A stretch of DNA of 6,136 nucleotides. Source: an uncultured Bacteroidota bacterium (GTDB lineage Bacteria; Bacteroidota; Bacteroidia; 2-12-FULL-35-15). Position numbers and translations under genes: made by a program. The stretch's first letter is position 1. Every line of letters starts with the position of its first letter. Shown piece after piece: positions 5,069 through 6,136 of the stretch. The stretch is taken from NCBI GenBank assembly GCA_903881065.1, contig CAIRRW010000152.1:1-6136 (forward strand), written 5' to 3'. The notes under the pieces were generated by a model. It made no database searches, was not told where the DNA came from, and saw nothing but the letters and a program-made list of their open reading frames with translations.

Positions 5069-6136
5069 ATGTCAATAGTAAAAGGTAAAATATCACAGGT
5101 AATCGGGCCCGTAATCGACGTAATGTTCGAAGGAGGAGCTGTATTGCCAAACATCTTGGAAGCATTGGAAGTTACAAAACCTAATGGTCAGGTAGTAATA
5201 TTAGAAACACAAAAACATACCGGCGAAGACACCGTGCGTACTATCGCAATGGACTCTTCGGATGGTTTATACCGTGGTTTGGAAGTGAGAACTACCGGAG
5301 CAGGTATTATGATGCCTGTGGGCGAGCAAGTGAAAGGCCGTTTGTTCAACGTGGTTGGAGAAGCTATTGACGGTATTGGTGCAGTATCAAATAAAGGCGG
5401 AGCACCTATTCACCGTAATCCTCCTAAATACGAGGATTTGAGTACTTCTACCGAAGTATTATTTACAGGTATCAAAGTAATCGACTTATTAGAGCCTTAT
5501 GCTAAAGGAGGTAAAATAGGTTTGTTCGGTGGTGCAGGTGTTGGTAAAACCGTATTGATTATGGAATTAATCAATAACATTGCAAAAGGATACGAAGGAT
5601 TATCAGTGTTTGCAGGTGTTGGAGAACGTACCCGTGAAGGAAATGACTTATTGCGTGAGATGATTGAATCGAACGTTATAAAATATGGTGAAGAGTTTAA
5701 ACACTCTATGGAACAAGGCGGTTGGGATTTGACCAAGGTTGATATGAAAGAGTTGGAAAAATCACAGGCTACTTTGGTTTTCGGACAAATGAACGAGCCT
5801 CCGGGAGCACGTGCTCGTGTGGCTTTATCAGGATTAACGATGGCGGAATATTTCCGTGACGGTGACGAAAAATCAGGCGGGCGCGATATATTATTCTTTA
5901 TTGATAACATCTTCCGTTTCACACAGGCAGGTTCTGAGGTATCGGCGTTGTTAGGCCGTATGCCTTCAGCGGTGGGTTACCAGCCAACTTTGGCTACGGA
6001 AATGGGATTGATGCAGGAACGTATCACATCTACAAAACGTGGTTCTATCACTTCAGTTCAGGCGGTTTACGTGCCTGCGGATGACTTGACTGACCCTGCT
6101 CCGGCAACAACTTTTGCCCACTTGGATGCTACAACA
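5069..6136 (+). CDS. atpD: F-type ATP synthase subunit beta, 3' end cut by window edge
   Basis: The beta subunit carries the catalytic nucleotide sites of the F1 sector on the cytoplasmic face of the inner membrane. The frame is open for 356 codons from the ATG at 5069 to the edge and starts MSIVKGKISQVIGPVIDV, the usual beta-barrel beginning. It has the P-loop GGAGVGKT (154-161), GVGERTREGND (183-193) with the catalytic Glu186 (Glu181 in E. coli) and Arg187, the Walker B strand ILFFID ending at Asp279, and the run EVSALLGRMPSAVGYQPTLA after it. It breaks off in the conserved segment FAHLDATT, so about 140-150 residues are missing. Between SNVI (201-204) and VFGQ (237-240) it carries about 27 residues more than the E. 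coli protein, an insertion I associate with Bacteroidetes. Coding DNA is visibly richer in G and C than the minus-strand genes, as expected of a highly expressed core gene. In this phylum atpC usually follows; that lies beyond the edge. Confidence 0.98.
   Translation, partial: MSIVKGKISQVIGPVIDVMFEGGAVLPNILEALEVTKPNGQVVILETQKHTGEDTVRTIAMDSSDGLYRGLEVRTTGAGIMMPVGEQVKGRLFNVVGEAIDGIGAVSNKGGAPIHRNPPKYEDLSTSTEVLFTGIKVIDLLEPYAKGGKIGLFGGAGVGKTVLIMELINNIAKGYEGLSVFAGVGERTREGNDLLREMIESNVIKYGEEFKHSMEQGGWDLTKVDMKELEKSQATLVFGQMNEPPGARARVALSGLTMAEYFRDGDEKSGGRDILFFIDNIFRFTQAGSEVSALLGRMPSAVGYQPTLATEMGLMQERITSTKRGSITSVQAVYVPADDLTDPAPATTFAHLDATT

Noticed and set aside
5497..5922. Minus-strand 141-codon open frame.
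   Set aside because: It lies entirely inside atpD on the other strand; the atpD frame has all the expected catalytic motifs, so this is a shadow.

Overview
The window looks like chromosomal DNA of a Bacteroidota (Bacteroidetes) species. It is AT-rich, lacks clear Shine-Dalgarno sites, has two matches to the Bacteroidetes -7 box TAnnTTTG placed in front of genes, carries a lipoprotein with a short Cys-type signal, contains a fused E1 alpha/beta dehydrogenase of a kind familiar from this phylum, and has an ATP synthase beta subunit with the roughly 27-residue insertion I associate with Bacteroidetes. The genus cannot be told from this stretch.

Layout. Positions 1-4508 hold five genes, all on the minus strand. 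Read in the direction of transcription they are: the fused thiamine-diphosphate-dependent 2-oxoacid dehydrogenase E1 (4508-2082); murQ, the MurNAc-6-phosphate etherase of peptidoglycan recycling (2040-1234); a small charged, helical ORF with a problematic start (1170-970); an unrecognised 189-residue acidic protein (909-340); and a lipoprotein cut by the window edge (336-1). A strong hairpin (2050-2080) separates the E1 gene from murQ and probably ends or attenuates E1 transcription. Positions 4509-5068 form a 560-bp divergent intergenic region, and atpD (5069 to the edge) runs on the plus strand.

The divergent region is the most structured non-coding part. From left to right it has an E1 promoter with a palindrome over its -7 box, an array of six 21-bp tandem units (4773-4898), a pair of 9-bp direct repeats, a small hairpin (4961-4977), and an atpD promoter about 40 bp before its start codon.

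How the genes fit together. atpD is energy-conserving housekeeping. The E1 fusion feeds acyl groups to a lipoyl E2 encoded elsewhere. murQ salvages cell-wall amino sugar. The last two minus-strand genes are almost certainly co-translated, with 3 nt between stop and start, and may work together at the envelope, but neither has a recognised function. I see no mobile element, CRISPR array, RNA gene or defence system. The most interesting items are the 21-bp array, the small ORF with an in-frame stop at codon 4 after murQ, and the altered Mg-TPP motif of the E1 protein. None of them proves a new system.
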